Positions 9,519 to 17,755 of a DNA stretch of 56,963 nucleotides are shown piece after piece. A program made the translations under genes and the position numbers. Numbering within the stretch: the stretch's first letter is position 1; every line of letters begins with the position of its first letter. The stretch is from Spirochaetales bacterium (GTDB taxonomy: Bacteria > Spirochaetota > Spirochaetia > UBA9216): assembly GCA_003245835.1 (NCBI GenBank), contig QKCC01000188.1:1-56963 (forward strand), given 5' to 3'. The notes beneath the pieces were generated by a model, which made no database searches, had not been told where the DNA came from, and saw only the letters and a list, made by a program, of their open reading frames with translations.

Positions 9519-10289
9519 CTACGATTGGATGGCGGCGAAAATCCTGCGTTCGATTCGCACAAACTCATCCGAAAACTCGTCGCGCTTTCCCGGTCCGCGT
9601 TCAAGCCCGACCTCTAGCTGCTCTACGCCTTTTTCGGTTATAATCAGGACGCGGTCGGCAAGATAAACAGCCTCGCGTATATCATGAGTGACAAACAGCA
9701 TCGAGGTCCCGAGACGGCTGTTAAGGTCAAGCAGCAGGTCCTGAAGCCCGCGCCGCGTCGGCGCGTCAAGTGCAGTGAACGGCTCGTCAAGCAGAAGGAT
9801 TTCGGGGTCTGAGGCAAGCGCACGGGCAATTACTGCGCGCTGCTTCATTCCGCCGGAAAGCTGCGCGGGATACAGATCAGCGGCATCGGAAAGTCCTACG
9901 ATCTCGAGCAGACTTTCAGCACGCTTCCCGGCATCCGCGTGTCCGGATTTCTTTTCCTTCCGGTCAGTCAGCGCGTGAAACGGAAACAGCACATTATTAC
10001 GGACAGTCAGCCAGGTAAACAGCTGGGCGCTGTCCTGAAAGACCATCACCCTGGAAGGCGACGGGGCTGAAACCTGACCGTGCCTGTCGGTGATAACACC
10101 TGACCCGGGCAGAAGAAAGCCGCCTGCAAGATTAAGCAGCGTACTTTTTCCGCAGCCTGAGGCACCCGTTACACAGACAATCTCGCCCTCTTTGAGCCCG
10201 GCCGAGAACCCTTTTATAACGGGAGGGTATCCGGGGTATTCGAAATCCACCCCGCTGAAGCTTAAGATATCAGGAGAAAGGCTGCTCAT
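9519..10289 (-). CDS. ABC transporter ATP-binding protein (nitrate/sulfonate/taurine type)
   Basis: 256 residues. It has Walker A GASGCGKST, a Q-loop (VMVFQDSAQLF), signature LSGGMKQR, Walker B EILLLDEPF and switch His in FVTHDIREA. The LSGGMKQRAVIARALA context and the D-loop TALDAPTR are typical of the SsuB/TauB/NrtD family that energises uptake of small organic ions. The start at 10289 is preferred to an ATG four codons earlier because it gives the same ATGA four-base overlap with the permease stop that the rest of this operon uses. It is the last gene of the seven-gene operon and powers the permease and lipoprotein encoded just upstream. Confidence 0.88.
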   Translation of the reverse strand: MSSLSPDILSFSGVDFEYPGYPPVIKGFSAGLKEGEIVCVTGASGCGKSTLLNLAGGFLLPGSGVITDRHGQVSAPSPSRVMVFQDSAQLFTWLTVRNNVLFPFHALTDRKEKKSGHADAGKRAESLLEIVGLSDAADLYPAQLSGGMKQRAVIARALASDPEILLLDEPFTALDAPTRRGLQDLLLDLNSRLGTSMLFVTHDIREAVYLADRVLIITEKGVEQLEVGLERGPGKRDEFSDEFVRIERRIFAAIQS

Positions 10290-11053
10290 GCTGCTTCCCA
10301 TTTTTTCAGAGTCTTTGATTCAATAAAATAGAAAAGCCCGCTTTCGACCGCGATTCCGATTAACGCAAGCATAAGGATTCCGGCATACATACCGGCCGTA
10401 TCCATAAAAATCCGCTTTGAATAAACGAACCAGCCGAGCCCTCCACCGCTGCCGACGATGCCGAAAATCATTTCGGCGCTAACCGCTGCCCGCCATGCGC
10501 GTGCCCAGGCAGTCCTGAGCCCGGAGAAGACGTACGGAAATGACGCTGGAAGCATAATCCTGAAAAAAAATACAGCAGGCTTAAGCCTGTAGTTTGCTCC
10601 GATCTTCCTGTAGACGGCAGGCACGGAGGCAAAACCCGCGGAGAAATTGACCGAAAGCGGCCATACTACTGAATGAATTATAACCACCGTTAACGTCCGC
10701 CAGCCTATTCCGAAAAAAAGAATAAATATGGGAAGCAGGGCAACACCAGGAAGCGGGTGCATTACAGCCGTCAGCATATCGGCAAGGCGCTTAATCGCTG
10801 TAAACTGAAAGGACATGGCAGAGAGGATGAACGCAAGGATTGCTCCCGCTGCAATTCCCGAGACGACGAAAAGCATTGAGATTGCCGTACTCTTCATAAG
10901 CCCGCCCCCGATAAGGGCCTTCGCGAACGCAGTCATTACATCTGCAAGCGGGGGCAGCACCAGTTTTGAAACAACACCGCTGCGGGCGATTATCTCCCAT
11001 ACGGCGAGCAGCACGGCAAACCAGACAAGCGTCCCGCGCACCGTATTTTTCAT
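10286..11053 (-). CDS. ABC transporter permease (SsuC/TauC-like)
   Basis: 255 residues with about six membrane segments. The EAA loop region ANYRLKPAVFFFRIMLPASFPYVFSG (about residues 150-175) and the preceding LPIFILFFGIG are standard for permeases of the nitrate/sulfonate/taurine class. The gene starts at ATG 11053 inside the stop of the binding-protein gene (ATGA overlap) and its own stop overlaps the ATPase start, so the transporter subunits are translationally coupled. The substrate is unknown. Confidence 0.85.
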   Translation of the reverse strand: MKNTVRGTLVWFAVLLAVWEIIARSGVVSKLVLPPLADVMTAFAKALIGGGLMKSTAISMLFVVSGIAAGAILAFILSAMSFQFTAIKRLADMLTAVMHPLPGVALLPIFILFFGIGWRTLTVVIIHSVVWPLSVNFSAGFASVPAVYRKIGANYRLKPAVFFFRIMLPASFPYVFSGLRTAWARAWRAAVSAEMIFGIVGSGGGLGWFVYSKRIFMDTAGMYAGILMLALIGIAVESGLFYFIESKTLKKWEAA

Positions 11054-11994
11054 TTGTAAAGAAGGTCCTTCGAATCGATTCCGCCGGATAGGTAGCCGTT
11101 GTTTTTCATAAAGCTGATAAATCTTTGAAGACCAAAAAGTTCGGTCGTGAATTTCATTTCCGGCCTGGTTATATAATCGAGGACCTGTTGCCTTGGAAGG
11201 TTATAGAGTTCCGCAAGAATATCTGCAGCACCGGCCGGATCAGCGTTGATATAATCAATCGACTGCTGAAGCGCGAGCAGGAAATTCTCAAGCTGAGCGG
11301 GAGAGTTTTTGATAAATGAATCCGTGGCCATCGCACCTACAAACGAAAACTCGCCCCCGAAGGCTTCCAAACCGGTCAGGATTGTATGAAAACCGGGATC
11401 AGCATTCTCAATAAAAATATACGGAGGTGAAGTAAAGTGTGCATCGACTGCGCCGGAAAGCAGTGCGGCCATCCCGTCCGGATGCTTCATTGTAATAAGG
11501 CTGTTGTCGAAGAGCGAAGCACCGCCGAATTCCCGCTCGGCCGCCATTGAAAGAAGGATGTGCTGGATACTTCCGGGCTGCGGAAGCGCAATCCGGTTTT
11601 CTACCGACAGGCTGCGAAAATCGGGAATGTTTTCTGCGGCCACAAGCCCGACCGGACAGATGCTCAGACCGGAAACCAGTTTCCAGTCCATCCCGTTGTC
11701 GGCACCTATAAGAAACGGGGGCAGCCCCATAAATCCCAAATCGACCTCTCCGGCCAGAACAGCTTCGCGAATTGCGGCGGTATTGCCCAGTCTGATCCAT
11801 TTGATTTCAGTATCAGGCTCTAGCTTCTCGAAGAATTGCATGCTCCGCATAATCTGCAGAGGCGCATATGCCAGGCCGTATTGTTCTGCGATCGCGACCG
11901 TATTCTTCTTTGAACATGAGCTCAGCAGAAGCAAAGCGGATATTATTATCAGGGTAAGGTTTTTAAGGCTGATTGCCTTTGTTAATCTGCTCAT
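11050..11994 (-). CDS. NMT1/SsuA-like substrate-binding lipoprotein
   Basis: 314 residues. Lipobox LLSSC gives lipidated Cys27. The mature protein follows the type-2 binding-protein pattern of the NMT1/SsuA family: YGLAYAPLQIMRSMQFFEK, IREAVLAGEVDLGFMGLPPFLIG (near 75-95), a hinge with PQPGSIQHILLSMAA, and GAVDAHFTSPP. These proteins capture small organic ions (sulfonates, pyrimidine precursors, nitrate) outside the cytoplasmic membrane. Coupling by ATGA overlaps to an ATP-grasp enzyme upstream and to the permease downstream suggests that the imported compound is the enzyme's substrate; that is inference. Confidence 0.85.
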   Translation of the reverse strand: MSRLTKAISLKNLTLIIISALLLLSSCSKKNTVAIAEQYGLAYAPLQIMRSMQFFEKLEPDTEIKWIRLGNTAAIREAVLAGEVDLGFMGLPPFLIGADNGMDWKLVSGLSICPVGLVAAENIPDFRSLSVENRIALPQPGSIQHILLSMAAEREFGGASLFDNSLITMKHPDGMAALLSGAVDAHFTSPPYIFIENADPGFHTILTGLEAFGGEFSFVGAMATDSFIKNSPAQLENFLLALQQSIDYINADPAGAADILAELYNLPRQQVLDYITRPEMKFTTELFGLQRFISFMKNNGYLSGGIDSKDLLYK

Positions 11995-13307
11995 TCGTTA
12001 TTTCCGAAAAACATTTTATCATAAATATTAATCATATTCGCCCCGCTTATATCGGTAATTTTCAATGCAGCATAGGAGTCTCCGACAATGCTGTCGGTTT
12101 CGGCAGGCGTTTTGGCCGCGGCAATAAAAAAGCCGGCCCGCTGAGTCGAATTAAGCCTTTCACCGATAACAGTGCCGGGCTTCTGAAGAAAACCTCCGCC
12201 TATAATTCCGGGGCGGCTCAGCACCTCAGCCATTCCTTCCTGTTCCCGTAAAACCCCTTCAGTGCAGAAAAACATCTGCAGCGATACGGCTTTGCCGGGG
12301 ATTATTCCGCCGCGCTTTTTTGATTCCATTTCGGTAAAGCACGAACCGTCAAAGGGAATACCGCAGCTGAATTTTATCATGATGTCCAGAATATCGATTC
12401 CGGTTATACATGGAATAAACACATCTTCATACGCGCCCCCGAGCCTCGCTGCGGTTTCATTGATGATTATTTTCCCGCAGTCCGGCGCACCACCCGACGG
12501 GGCTTTTTTTCCGACAAGGAACTGAAAGTAGATCGGGCCTGATTGCATCCCGAGGGCTTCAACCGTCCGTTCCGTAAGCCCGGTAATCTCGGGCATTCTG
12601 CCGCTGTACTTCGACGGATAGTGATGAGCTATGCATACTCCGATGCTCGGCGGATTTTCTACGGTTACCCTGTCGGTAACTGTCAGAATAAAAGTCCTGC
12701 CGTTCTCGACCCAGCCGCTGACGGTTATTTCATCGGAATTATAATATTCTTCAGCAAGAATCTCACCGCACCTGCTGAAGCCGATAACCTGATCATAGTA
12801 TTTGTGCACCTCTTCAGGAGTCTCGAGTCTGAAGACGCCGCGCTGCCCCTGAGAATCCAGGGGTTTGACAACAACGGGGAATTTCAGGCTTTCAAGCGCA
12901 CTGCCGTCAAACCCCGGCGGAAGTATCCGGTATGGTGCAACCGGAATGCCGCTGCCGGTGAGGATTTTTTTCATAACCTTTTTATTGGTTACCGCCCGTG
13001 CATGTTCAGGGTCAAGGAAATAAGGAAGGTTAAGCTCGGCGGCGGTTTGCGCAGCAGTCAGCACCGGCTGATCGGTCCCGGTAACTAGTATGCCGTCTAT
13101 GCTGCGGCCGTTTTCATGCATAAAATCCGATACCGCCTTAATTGTCTGGGCTGCATCGAAGGTTGAAGCCGCTGCCGAAAAATCCGCGGCAACGCAGCCG
13201 GGCGCTGTTATATCGGCATCCGTGACGAAGGTTGTTATTCCCAGATTTCTGCAGCGTTCAACAGCGCTGAGCTGCCCCGCCCCGCCGCCGATTATATGAA
13301 GGATCAC
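11991..13307 (-). CDS. ATP-grasp ligase of unknown substrate
   Basis: 438 residues from a GTG start that overlaps the glycosyltransferase stop (GTGA). The N-terminal pre-ATP-grasp domain has a dinucleotide-like glycine turn (IIGGGAGQLSAVERC) and GILVTGTDQPVLTAA. The ATP-grasp core starts near 108 (NKKVMKKILTGSGIPVAPY), with FPVVVKPLDSQGQRGVFR as the nucleotide-binding lysine region, ILAEEYYNSDEITVSGW, and metal ligands in KIIINETAARLGG. The arrangement resembles carbamoyl-phosphate-synthase-like/amino-acid ligases that join a carboxylate to an amine through an acyl phosphate. Lying between a lipid-sugar-type glycosyltransferase and an importer is unusual. No biosynthetic partner identifies the substrate. 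Confidence 0.8.
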   Translation of the reverse strand: MILHIIGGGAGQLSAVERCRNLGITTFVTDADITAPGCVAADFSAAASTFDAAQTIKAVSDFMHENGRSIDGILVTGTDQPVLTAAQTAAELNLPYFLDPEHARAVTNKKVMKKILTGSGIPVAPYRILPPGFDGSALESLKFPVVVKPLDSQGQRGVFRLETPEEVHKYYDQVIGFSRCGEILAEEYYNSDEITVSGWVENGRTFILTVTDRVTVENPPSIGVCIAHHYPSKYSGRMPEITGLTERTVEALGMQSGPIYFQFLVGKKAPSGGAPDCGKIIINETAARLGGAYEDVFIPCITGIDILDIMIKFSCGIPFDGSCFTEMESKKRGGIIPGKAVSLQMFFCTEGVLREQEGMAEVLSRPGIIGGGFLQKPGTVIGERLNSTQRAGFFIAAAKTPAETDSIVGDSYAALKITDISGANMINIYDKMFFGNNE

Positions 13308-14059
13308 AGGCAGCCGCCCTTACCGGCAACACTGTACTGGACCGTTTTTTTATTCAGTGCTGCAGCGGCCCTGACAATGCTGCCCAGAACCGGCTTATAC
13401 CATAGCGTGAGTTTAAGAAACAGCCTGATACGCGATGCCGGACTGTAGCGTCCGGATGTAGAGGCCGACGCGCTTCCGTATTCCATCGATACCGCGCTGA
13501 ACCCCCTGCGGAACAGTTCGGCTGAAATATAAACGAAGGGCTGTTTAGCCCTGCAGATCGCGTCGACGGCAGCCCTGCTGAAGATCCTGAAACTGCCGAT
13601 TTTAAGGCCGCGCGGTTTTCCGAGAAAGGCTGAAAAAAACAGGTCCCGTAAATCAGCGCCGATGCTCCTCAGCCTGCCGCTGTCCGGGCCGTTGTTCCGG
13701 GGAGCAACAGCATAAACTGCGTCATGCCCTGTTTTAATCTTTGCAAACATTACCGGAATCATTTCAGGCGGATGCTCCAGATCGTCGTCAATCATGACCA
13801 CCCAATCGCCCCTGCTGTGACGCAGACCGCACAGCACAGCCGTCTGCTGTCCGTAATTCCTCGCAAGAGTGACCCAGCCCGCCCTGCTGTTCACGCCGGC
13901 ATAGCTGCGGATCTTTTCAGGACTGCGATCGGAACTGCCGTCGTCGACAAATATAATTTCATAGTCGGGATCAGCGGCTGCAGCAGAGGATTCAAGCCTG
14001 CGTGCAAGCTCCTCAAACCTGCCGGCACCGTTATAGACAGGGACAACAATACTAAGCAC
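13304..14059 (-). CDS. Family 2 glycosyltransferase (DPM1/ArnC-like, without membrane anchor)
   Basis: 251 residues. The GT-A fold is clear: LSIVVPVYNGAGRFEELARRL, IIFVDDGSSDRSPE, GDWVVMIDDDLEHPPEMI (the DxD and substrate region), and FVYISAELFRRGF. This pattern belongs to enzymes that move a sugar onto a polyprenyl phosphate (dolichyl/undecaprenyl phosphate mannose or aminoarabinose transferases). Unlike ArnC or GtrB it lacks the two C-terminal membrane helices; the C-terminus is basic and weakly hydrophobic. I chose GTG 14059 because GGAGG stands six bases upstream, rather than the in-frame TTG at 14074. The two small DMT half-transporters upstream would supply the flippase for a lipid-linked product. 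Confidence 0.82.
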   Translation of the reverse strand: MLSIVVPVYNGAGRFEELARRLESSAAAADPDYEIIFVDDGSSDRSPEKIRSYAGVNSRAGWVTLARNYGQQTAVLCGLRHSRGDWVVMIDDDLEHPPEMIPVMFAKIKTGHDAVYAVAPRNNGPDSGRLRSIGADLRDLFFSAFLGKPRGLKIGSFRIFSRAAVDAICRAKQPFVYISAELFRRGFSAVSMEYGSASASTSGRYSPASRIRLFLKLTLWYKPVLGSIVRAAAALNKKTVQYSVAGKGGCL

Positions 14060-14420
14060 CGGCAGCCTCCGCAATAAAAGGCAGAAGAAAACCTGCGGTA
14101 ATCAGCACCACCCCCGCGAACCGGTAAACATCCGGTTTTTCGCCCAGAATGAAACGGCCGAATACAAATACGAGTATATAATTCAGGCTGTTGAACGCAA
14201 ATGCTTCCGAAAGCGGAACAGTGCCAAGCGCTTTTATATACATCAGCGGAGCAGCAGCAATACACAGGACCGCGGCGATTATAGCCGGGTTAATGCATGA
14301 AACAATAAACTTCAGTACTCCGCCGGTTGTAATAATCCTGTCCGTATTCTTTTTCACGAGTATCTGGCCAACCGTAACAACAGCAGGCATCAGCAGCAAG
14401 AAAAGGTAATCAGTGTTCAT
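14052..14420 (-). CDS. Small four-TM DMT half-transporter (ArnE/ArnF/EmrE-like), second copy
   Basis: 122 residues with four predicted membrane helices, the size of ArnF and of small multidrug resistance proteins. Typical half-EamA features are the ending FGRFILGEKPDVYRFAGVVLITAGFLLPF and the mid-protein LSEAFAFNSLNYILVFVFG. It overlaps the preceding paralogue by 11 bases and the glycosyltransferase start by 8, so the pair is made together and probably forms a heterodimer. In the Arn system an ArnE/ArnF pair flips an undecaprenyl-phosphate sugar; the neighbouring GT2 supports that kind of role here. Confidence 0.75.
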   Translation of the reverse strand: MNTDYLFLLLMPAVVTVGQILVKKNTDRIITTGGVLKFIVSCINPAIIAAVLCIAAAPLMYIKALGTVPLSEAFAFNSLNYILVFVFGRFILGEKPDVYRFAGVVLITAGFLLPFIAEAAGA

Positions 14421-14763
14421 TTCTGACCATCCCGGCGGCCGTCACAGCCACGCCCGCAAAAATCAGCGCGGCACCGGCAAACCGGCTCCATCCCGGCTGC
14501 TCACCGAACACGAGTACAGACAAGGGAAGAATCAGCAGGTAAACGGCACCGGTAAAAGGGTACGCAACAGTAAGCGGAAGCTTTTTCAGCACCAGAACCC
14601 AGACTATCCCTCTGGCAAGAAGGCAGCAGTAACTGATCACTGTAAATAAATTAACGATGCTTCCTGTACTGCCTGAAAGCCCCGCCGCGATCTGCCCGCC
14701 AAGCTGCAGAAGCATAAACACAACAAGAAGAATAACCGGATTGTTTAAGGGCCTGTATCTCAC
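14410..14763 (-). CDS. Small four-TM DMT half-transporter (ArnE/ArnF/EmrE-like), first copy
   Basis: 117 residues with four membrane helices. It has the half-EamA ending LPLSVLVFGEQPGWSRFAGAALIFAGVAV and TVAYPFTGAVYLLI before it, the typical EmrE/ArnE core. It is the promoter-proximal gene of a seven-gene coupled operon. The start is GTG at 14763; a TATAAT box ends only seven bases upstream, so transcription may begin at or next to the start codon and the message may be leaderless. If a longer leader exists, a later start would have to lie inside the first membrane helix, which is less likely. Confidence 0.72.
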   Translation of the reverse strand: MRYRPLNNPVILLVVFMLLQLGGQIAAGLSGSTGSIVNLFTVISYCCLLARGIVWVLVLKKLPLTVAYPFTGAVYLLILPLSVLVFGEQPGWSRFAGAALIFAGVAVTAAGMVRNEH

Positions 14764-14800
14764 GGATGGGATTATATAGGATAAAAGCGGGCATATGCAA
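14764..14800 (-). promoter_or_regulatory. Promoter of the seven-gene operon
   Basis: On the minus strand: -35 TTGCAT (14795-14800), 18-base spacer, -10 TATAAT (14771-14776). The predicted start of transcription falls at about 14764, immediately before the GTG at 14763. It is back to back with the tRNA-Phe promoter. Confidence 0.6.
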
Positions 14801-14817
14801 TTTCTTGCCGCAGTCTA

Positions 14818-14846
14818 TTGACATTTTTTTTGTGTTTAAGTATAAA
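14818..14846 (+). promoter_or_regulatory. tRNA-Phe promoter
   Basis: Perfect -35 TTGACA (14818-14823), 17-base T-rich spacer, -10 TATAAA (14841-14846). Predicted transcription start is about four bases before the mature tRNA. Confidence 0.85.
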
Positions 14847-14856
14847 TACATCCATC

Positions 14857-14929
<73 letters not shown>

Positions 14930-14933
14930 CATC

Positions 14934-14965
14934 AGACCATTCCATATCGGGATGGTCTTTTTTTT
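14934..14965 (+). terminator. Intrinsic terminator of tRNA-Phe
   Basis: Ten-pair stem AGACCATTCC / GGGATGGTCT with loop ATATC, followed by eight T residues (14958-14965). Confidence 0.9.
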
Positions 14966-14995
14966 AGATACCCCTGCTCCGGATTTGCGTTTTGA

Positions 14996-15883
14996 CTATT
15001 CCAGCAGTTCGGGCCTGTATTCAAAATGCATATTGTCCCAGATGGACCAGTTTCCACCCCAGATAAATCCTTCTTTCTCAAATAAATTGATCACACTTGA
15101 CGGAGGCATCCAGCGGTCTTCAATAGGTATGAGCATCCATTCGCTGTTTCCTGCGTTCCTCTCCCACAGCCAGTAGATCTTCTTTTGCGGCCGGTTTACG
15201 GGAAGAATATCTATTGCAATTGCCATGGTATGAAAAGAAGTCCCGGCAGTGTCCCTGATCGTCCGCCTGTTGTATACGCTCGCGTGTTCGAGCTGTTCAA
15301 CAAACCCGGCCACGTCCTTTTCGGTTTCGGCAAGCCTTTTTATGCTGTCATTAATTTCAGCCAGCTTACCGGCTATCTTCTCATGCGGTCTGATCCTGCA
15401 GCCCAGGAAATCCATATAGACAAGGTGTTTTTCAGCGGATTCTGCTGTGGCGGTATCATAAACGGCATCAAAGAATGCCGTACTCGCGACCGGGGCTGAA
15501 CTTCGGCTTTCCGGTGAGCTGAAACCTTTAATCCGGCTGATAACCTCCTGGGAAAAATCAGCAGGATCCGCCAATTCTTTTGAATACCTGTATATCATTC
15601 TCCGGTAATGATCTTTATCAGCCATCTGCTCCGGCGAGATGAATCTGCCGTCGGCATAAAAAAGGACGGATACCCTTCCGTATGCGCTTATGGTGATTTT
15701 CCAGTCATCGTATTCCGTATCAAAACTGCTGCCGAATTCAACATCCGGATAAGCCTGCAGGATCTTTTCCAGATCATTTCTATACTTCGTATCATAAGAA
15801 TCCTCTGCCTGAACCTGCGGCCATACCGCACTCAGTTCAAAAACAAGGAATATGATTAAGAGAATATTAAAATTGCTTTTCAT
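14996..15883 (-). CDS. Secreted M15-family peptidase (D-Ala-D-Ala carboxypeptidase/endopeptidase-like)
   Basis: 295 residues with an uncleaved-looking or Sec signal peptide (to about VQA26). The C-terminal half carries the M15 metal-site pattern: SFHTMAIAIDI (His218, Asp225) and WGGNW...DNMHFEYRPE (His286), matching the SxHxxGxAxD and HFE zinc ligands of the VanY-like M15_4 family. The Gly usual in the first motif is Ile here. The first ~150 residues are specific to this protein and may position it on peptidoglycan. It likely trims peptide stems in the periplasm. It is a single gene; AGAGGA serves as ribosome site. Confidence 0.82.
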   Translation of the reverse strand: MKSNFNILLIIFLVFELSAVWPQVQAEDSYDTKYRNDLEKILQAYPDVEFGSSFDTEYDDWKITISAYGRVSVLFYADGRFISPEQMADKDHYRRMIYRYSKELADPADFSQEVISRIKGFSSPESRSSAPVASTAFFDAVYDTATAESAEKHLVYMDFLGCRIRPHEKIAGKLAEINDSIKRLAETEKDVAGFVEQLEHASVYNRRTIRDTAGTSFHTMAIAIDILPVNRPQKKIYWLWERNAGNSEWMLIPIEDRWMPPSSVINLFEKEGFIWGGNWSIWDNMHFEYRPELLE

Positions 15884-16218
15884 AAGCTGAATTTCCTCTG
15901 ATTTCTGTTCCTTCTAAAGTATACTCACAAATAAACCTGCAACCATTACAAATATAATAATAAATTCAGATACCGCAAAAACGCTTTGCTTCCGAAGACC
16001 GATTTAAATGCAGCAAGCTGCCGCTGTTGTGAGTCACATCAACTTCACGTTTCTGACCAGCAGGCTCTATAAGACAATTGAACTGTTTCAGCAGGAAGAC
16101 AAAAGGGAATAGGAGCGGCAGCACAGGAAGGGTACGAAAGTTCATCGCAATTCAACAGGGAATATAAACGGCTTTTAGGTATGACCCCCACGAAGGACAG
16201 CGTCACAGAAGCTGGTAT
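15884..16218. other. 335-base gap with no convincing gene
   Basis: Between the M15 peptidase start and the end of the second ABC ATPase gene. The left part must hold the peptidase promoter, but I cannot name a clear -35/-10 pair. A 34-codon frame at 16008-16112 (+) starts with ATG but has no ribosome site and matches no family I know; it may be a decayed remnant. No terminator with a U tract is visible after the ATPase gene. Confidence 0.4.
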
Positions 16219-16992
16219 TCACCCCAGCAGCTGGTACAGCCTCTTCTCAATCCCGATGGACATCTTAGAATCAAGGCTGCGTTCTGTATGAGGTTCTGGG
16301 TTTGCAAGGTGCTCTATTATCCTTACCGGGCGCTCAGCCGACAGCACAAAGATCTCGTCACCAAGCATTATAGCTTCACTTATATCATGGGTTACAAAAA
16401 CAGCAGTGCGTCTGTCGTTTATCCACAATTCTGAAAACAGCCTGGTCAGGCTCATTTTGAGTCCGAGGTCCAGCGCCTGAAATGGTTCATCCATCAGGAG
16501 CATCCCGGCAGGATAGGCAAACGCCCTTGCAATGGCAGCCCTCTGCTTCATTCCGCCGGACAGCGCGCCGGGCAAATATTCGGCGAACCCGTCGAGCCCC
16601 ACAAGTTTAAGGTAATATTCGGCAGCTTCCCTGCTCTTTTGCGGCCCCAGGTGCTTTTTCAGTACTATTTCAATATTCTTCCGGATTGTCCGCCATGGCA
16701 GCAGCCGCGGTTCCTGAAACAGAAGGCTTATGTTTCCGGCACTTTCTTTCGGTTGGCCGAACGAGAGAATGCTGCCGGTCGACGGCTCCAGCAGTCCGCT
16801 TATCAGGTTCAAAAGGGTCGTCTTGCCGCAGCCCGACGGGCCCAGGATTACGCTGACCCTTGAGGCGGGCAAGTCAATCGAGAAATTCTCAAAAATATCT
16901 GCTGTGCCGGCGGCCCCCGGGAGGTCCTTTCCGGAAACTGCGGCCGGATACCCGAAGCTGACATTCTTCAGGCATATTCCGGGTTCAGCCAT
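16219..16992 (-). CDS. ABC transporter ATP-binding protein (second NMT1/SsuABC-type system)
   Basis: 257 residues with Walker A GPSGCGKTT, Q-loop LLFQEPRLLPW, signature LSGGMKQR, Walker B GMLLMDEPF and switch His in FVTHDISEA. It is of the same SsuB/TauB class as the protein at 9519-10289 but clearly diverged. It overlaps the permease stop by eight bases and is the last gene of a four-gene operon that begins with a TM1266-type regulator. It energises uptake of an unidentified small ion. Confidence 0.87.
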   Translation of the reverse strand: MAEPGICLKNVSFGYPAAVSGKDLPGAAGTADIFENFSIDLPASRVSVILGPSGCGKTTLLNLISGLLEPSTGSILSFGQPKESAGNISLLFQEPRLLPWRTIRKNIEIVLKKHLGPQKSREAAEYYLKLVGLDGFAEYLPGALSGGMKQRAAIARAFAYPAGMLLMDEPFQALDLGLKMSLTRLFSELWINDRRTAVFVTHDISEAIMLGDEIFVLSAERPVRIIEHLANPEPHTERSLDSKMSIGIEKRLYQLLG

Positions 16993-17755
16993 TGCGGACG
17001 CCCTCCCATCTGTACTTTTTTATCAGCATATCAAGCGCTGATTCCGAGAGCCAGCTGAGAATAACCGCAGCTGCCGTCCAGGCTATTACGTCGGCAGTTT
17101 CAAGACTTGCCTGGGAAAACTGAAGACCGGTGCCGATCGCCCGAACCGGCTGACTCAGGACCTCTGCGGCTATAACAACCTTCCATGCGATGCCGATACC
17201 GGAACGGAGCCCGGCAAGTACGAATGGAACAACCGACGGAATGGTAATCTCACGCAGGACCTCATACCGTGTAAGCCTATAGGCTCTGCCCAATTCAAGT
17301 AATTTCGGATCAACCTGCTTCACACCCTGCCTTACATTCGCCGTAATAATCGGGAATATCATCAGGACTCCGACGAACACCGGGACAAGATCTGTACGGA
17401 ACCAGATCATCGCGAGGAGTATTACGGACATAACGGGTGCCGTCCTCGCAAGCGAGATCATCGGCGACAGAAAAGCATCGATCCGGCCGCTCGAACCGCA
17501 GGCGATTCCGGCTGAAAATCCGAGCACAAACGAAATGAACAGCCCGTACAGGGTCCGCAGGGCAGTTGCACCGACGGCCTGCCGGAAAGCGGCGGACTGA
17601 ATTATTACCGCAAGCCGGAGAAATACCCTCTCCGGCGGCGGCAGTATGATGTCAGTACCTATCCTCAGCGAAACAAGCTTCCATATAACGATAAAAACCG
17701 CCGCGGACAGTATACTGATCAGGCGTTTTTCAGTTTTTGTAGAAAAAACCTTCAT
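16985..17755 (-). CDS. ABC transporter permease (SsuC/TauC-like, second system)
   Basis: 256 residues, about six membrane helices. The EAA-type loop is RAYRLTRYEVLREITIPSVVPFVLAGLRSG (about 145-175). The start ATG at 17755 was chosen because GGAGG lies 11 bases upstream and the longer alternative (17788) would deepen the overlap with the binding-protein gene; even so, 26 bases overlap. Its partners are the binding protein upstream and the ATPase downstream. Confidence 0.82.
   Translation of the reverse strand: MKVFSTKTEKRLISILSAAVFIVIWKLVSLRIGTDIILPPPERVFLRLAVIIQSAAFRQAVGATALRTLYGLFISFVLGFSAGIACGSSGRIDAFLSPMISLARTAPVMSVILLAMIWFRTDLVPVFVGVLMIFPIITANVRQGVKQVDPKLLELGRAYRLTRYEVLREITIPSVVPFVLAGLRSGIGIAWKVVIAAEVLSQPVRAIGTGLQFSQASLETADVIAWTAAAVILSWLSESALDMLIKKYRWEGVRNG

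Noticed and set aside
16008-16112. 34-codon frame in the gap upstream of the M15 peptidase gene
   Set aside because: It has no ribosome site, promoter or homology; noted in the gap entry only.
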